Shown piece by piece: positions 60,381 to 64,000 of a DNA stretch of 64,000 bases (positions are counted from its first letter, which is position 1; every line of letters starts with the position of its first letter). The notes beneath the pieces are model-generated. The model was not told where the DNA came from, searched no databases, and saw only the letters and a list, made by a program, of their open reading frames with translations. Location of the stretch: the NCBI GenBank assembly GCA_036250195.1, contig JAVHZZ010000006.1, positions 169,776,424-169,840,423 of the forward strand, written 5' to 3'. The position numbers and the translations under genes are program-made. Origin of the DNA: Mixophyes australis (lineage: Eukaryota > Chordata > Amphibia > Anura > Limnodynastidae).

Positions 60381-63300
60381 TCATGAATCATAAATTGAAT
60401 CATGTATCATGAATCATGAATTCAATCATGAATCATGAATTCAATCATGAATCATGAATTATGAATTGAATCATGAATCATGAATCATGAAATGAATCAT
60501 GAATCATGAATCAAATCATGATTCATGAATTGAATCATGATTCATGAATCATGAATCAAGAATTGAATCATGATTCATGAATCATGAATCATGAATCGAA
60601 TTATGATTCATGAATCATGAATCAAGAATTGAATCATGATTCATGAATCATGAATCATGAATCGAATCATGATTCATGAATCATGAATCATGAATCCAAT
60701 TATGAATCTTGAATCATGAATTGAATCATGATTCATGAATCATGAATCATGAATCGAATCATAAATTATGAATCATGAATCATGAATCGAATCATGATTC
60801 ATGAATCATGAATCATGAATCCAATCATGAATCTTGAATCATGAATTGAATCATGATTCATGAATCATGAATCATGAATCGAATCATAAATTATGAATCA
60901 TGAATCATGAATCGAATCATGATTCATGAATTAAATCATGATTCATTAATCAAATCATGATTCATGAATCATGAATCATGAATCGAATCATGAATCTTGA
61001 ATCATGAATTGAATCATGATTCATGAATCATGAATCATGAATCGAATCATAAATTATGAATCATGAATCATGAATCGAATGATGATTCATGAATCATGAA
61101 TCATGAATCGAATCATGAATCATGAATCGAATCATAAATCATGAATTGAATCATAAATCATGAATCATTAAATGAATCATGATTCATGAATCATGAATCA
61201 TGAATCGAATCATGATTCATGAATCATGAATCATGAATCGAATCATGATTCATGAATCATGAATCATGAATCGAATCATGATTCATGAATCGAATCATGA
61301 TTCATGAATCACGAATCATGGATCGAATCATGATTCGTGAATCGAATCATGATTCATGAATCACGAATCATGGATCGAATCATGATTCATGAATCATGAA
61401 TCATGAATCGAATCATAAATCATGAATTGAATCATAAATCATGAATCATTAAATGAATCATGATTCATGAATCATGAATCATGAATCGAATGATGATTCA
61501 TGAATCATGAATCATGAATCGAATCATGATTCATAAATCATGAATCATGAATCGAATCATGATTCATGAATCGAATCATGATTCATAAATCGAATCATGA
61601 TTCATGAATCACAAATCATGAATCGAATCATGATTCATGATACATGAATCATGAATCGAATCATGAATCATGAATTGAATCATGAATCATGAATCATGAA
61701 TTGAATCATGAATCATGAATCATGAATTGAATCATGAATCATGAATTAAATCATGAATCATGAATCATGAATTGAATCATGAATCATGAATTGAATCAAG
61801 AATTGAATCATGAATCACGAATCATGAATTGAATTATGAATCATGAATTGAATCATGAATCATGAATTGAATCATGAATCATGAATTGAATCATGAATCA
61901 TGAATCATGAATTGAATCATGAATCATGAATCAAATCATGATTCATGAATTTAATCATGAATTGAATCATGAATCATGAATTGAATCATGATTTATGAAT
62001 CATGAATCAAGAATTGAATCATGATTTATGAATCATGAATCATGAATCGAATCATAAATCATGATTTGAATCATGATTCATGAATCATGAATCATGAATC
62101 GAATCATAAATCATGAATCATTAAATGAATCATGAATTAAATCATGAATCATGAATTGAATCATAAATCATGAATTGAATCATAAATCATGAATCATTAA
62201 ATGAATCATGAATTGAATCATGAATCATGATTCATGAATCATGAATCATGAATCGAATCATGATTCATGTATCATGAATCGAATCATAAATCATGAATTA
62301 AATCATAAATCATGAATCATTAAATGCATCATGAATTGAATCATGAATCATGAATTAAATCATGAATCATGAATTTAATCATGAATTATGAATCATGAAT
62401 CATGAATCGAATCATGATTCATGAATCATGAATCATGAATCGAATCATGAATCATGAATCGAATCATAAATCATGAATTGAATCATAAATCATGAATCAT
62501 TAAATGAATCATGAATTGAATCATGATTCATGAATCGAATCATGATTCATGAATCACGAATCATGAATCGAATCATGATTCATGAATCATGAATCATGAA
62601 TCGAATCATGATTCATGAATCATGAATCATGAATCGAATCATAAATCATGAATTGATTTATAAATTATGAATCATTAAATGAATCATGAATTGAATCATG
62701 ATTCATGAATCGAATCATGATTCATTAATCGAATCATGATTCATGAATCGAATCATGATTCATGAATCATGAATCATGAATCGAATCATAAATCATGAAT
62801 TGAATCATAAATCATGAATCATTAAATGAATCATGAATTGAATCATGAATCATGAATTAAATCATGAATCATGAATTGAATCATGAATCATGAATTGAAT
62901 CATGAATCATGAATTGAATCATGAATTGAATCATGAATCACGAATCATGAATTGAATCATGAATCATGAATTGAATCATGAATCATGAATTGAATCATGA
63001 ATCATGAATTGAATCATGAATCATGAATCATGAATCAAATCATGATTCATGAATTTAATCATGAATTGAATCATGAATCATGAATTGAATCATGATTTAT
63101 GAATCATGAATCAAGAATTGAATCATGATTCATGAATCATGAATCATGAATCGAATCATAAATCATGATTTGAATCATGATTCATGAATCATGAATCATG
63201 AATCGAATCATAAATCATGAATCATTAAATGAATCATGAATTAAATCATGAATCATGAATTGAATCATAAATCATGAATTGAATCATGAATCATTAAATG

Positions 63301-64000
63301 AATCATGAATTGAATCATGAATCATGATTCATGAATCATGAATCATGAATCGAATCATGATTCATGTATCATGAATCATGAATCGAATCATAAATCATGA
63401 ATTGAATCATAAATCATGAATCATTAAATGCATCATGAATTGAATCATGAATCATGAATTAAATCATGAATCATGAATCATAATTCATGAAATGAATCAT
63501 AAATTGAATCATGAATCACGAATCATGAATTGAATCATGAATCATGAATCATGAATTGAATCATGAATCATGAATTGAATCATGAATTGAATCATGATTC
63601 ATGAATCATGAATCAAATCATGATTCATGAATCATGAATCATTAATCGAATCATAAATCATGAATTGAATCTTGAATCATGAATCGAATCATAAATCATG
63701 AATTGAATCATAAATCATGAATCATTAAATGAATCATGAATTGAATCATGATTCATGAATCGAATCATGATTCATGAATCACGAATCATGAATCGAAGCA
63801 TGATTCATGAATCGAATCATGATTCATGAATCATTAAATGAATCATGAATTGAATCATGAATCATGAATAAATCATGAATAATGAATTGAATCATGAATC
63901 ATGAATTGAATCATGAATCATGAATTGAATCATGAATCATGAATTGAATCATGAATTGAATCATGAATCACGAATCATGAATTGAATCATGAATCATGAA
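60381..64000. repeat. Satellite array continuing past the SINE
   Basis: The same 7- and 5-base words resume directly after the SINE and run to the last base, so the array extends beyond the window. The order of sub-blocks after the SINE (runs ending GAATTC near 60,420-60,450, then composites with GAATCAAG and GAATCTT) resembles 51.4-53.2 kb. A rare variant, GATAC, sits at 61,639 here and at 52,466 there, which supports paralogy of the two stretches. No gene or unrelated DNA is seen. Confidence 0.97.

Noticed and set aside
1..64000. CRISPR array
   Set aside because: There are no constant repeats separated by unique spacers. All sequence is one low-complexity family, and the SINE and higher-order structure point to a vertebrate nucleus.
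1..64000. Telomeric or subtelomeric repeat
   Set aside because: The 7-base words do not resemble TTAGGG or other known telomere units and lack the G-rich strand.
1..64000. Centromeric satellite with CENP-B boxes
   Set aside because: No word resembling the CENP-B box (TTCG...CGGGA) exists in the array. A centromeric place cannot be excluded but nothing in the sequence supports it.
1..64000. Assembly or simulation artefact
   Set aside because: Not fully excluded. The graded divergence among copies, CpG-type differences and a structured SINE with flanking repeat look natural. The nearly identical 2,343-, 2,180- and 300-bp pairs would still need read support.

Overview
The window is noncoding eukaryotic satellite DNA with one retroposon in it. 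About 63.6 kb of the 64.0 kb is one AT-rich array built from two short words: a 7-base word (GAATCAT and one-base variants such as GATTCAT, AAATCAT, GAATCAC, GAATCTT, GAATTAT, GTATCAT) and a 5-base word (GAATC or GAATT, less often GAAAT, TAAAT). I see no protein gene, rRNA, functional tRNA gene, CRISPR array or origin. In the common 33-base composite (four 7-mers and one 5-mer) all six reading frames are closed by TGA.

The only non-satellite sequence is a ~365-bp element at about 59,999-60,363. It reads as a tRNA-derived SINE: A and B boxes, a conserved core resembling the V-SINE superfamily, a CT/TG-rich linker, an L2-like 3' tail and nine ATG triplets at the end. A 17-bp near-perfect direct repeat flanks it. 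From memory, this family is abundant in frog genomes, so the likely source is an anuran amphibian with a large genome. The array itself gives no taxonomic clue that I recognise.

Layout. 1-9.5 kb: array with irregular order and a partial duplication at 1,276-bp offset. 9.5-14.2 kb: an exact head-to-tail duplication of 2,343 bp. 15.63-15.93 kb: a local ~80-bp tandem cluster. 18.0-34.8 kb: the best ordered part, with duplications at offsets of 4,238, 558 and 2,180 bp, and an 823-bp spacing between marker sequences that recurs exactly five times. 35-39 kb: another run of the 558-bp type. 40.9-41.5 kb: a 300-bp tandem pair. 46.7-60 kb: older duplications at offsets of 7.5 and ~8.5 kb. 55.2-55.7 kb: the most irregular stretch. 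The SINE lies near 60 kb and the array continues to the end.

Two properties tie the array together. First, the words GAATCAT and GATTCAT are inverted relative to each other, so the array is full of overlapping perfect palindromes and either strand can fold on itself. Second, CpG occurs almost only at word junctions. The commonest junction variants (TCG, TTG, TCA; CACG, CATG, CACA) are those expected from CpG deamination, and several differences between near-identical duplicated blocks are of exactly this kind. This suggests an array that is methylated, at least at times, and repeatedly re-homogenised by unequal exchange. All identities were judged by eye; no alignment was run.
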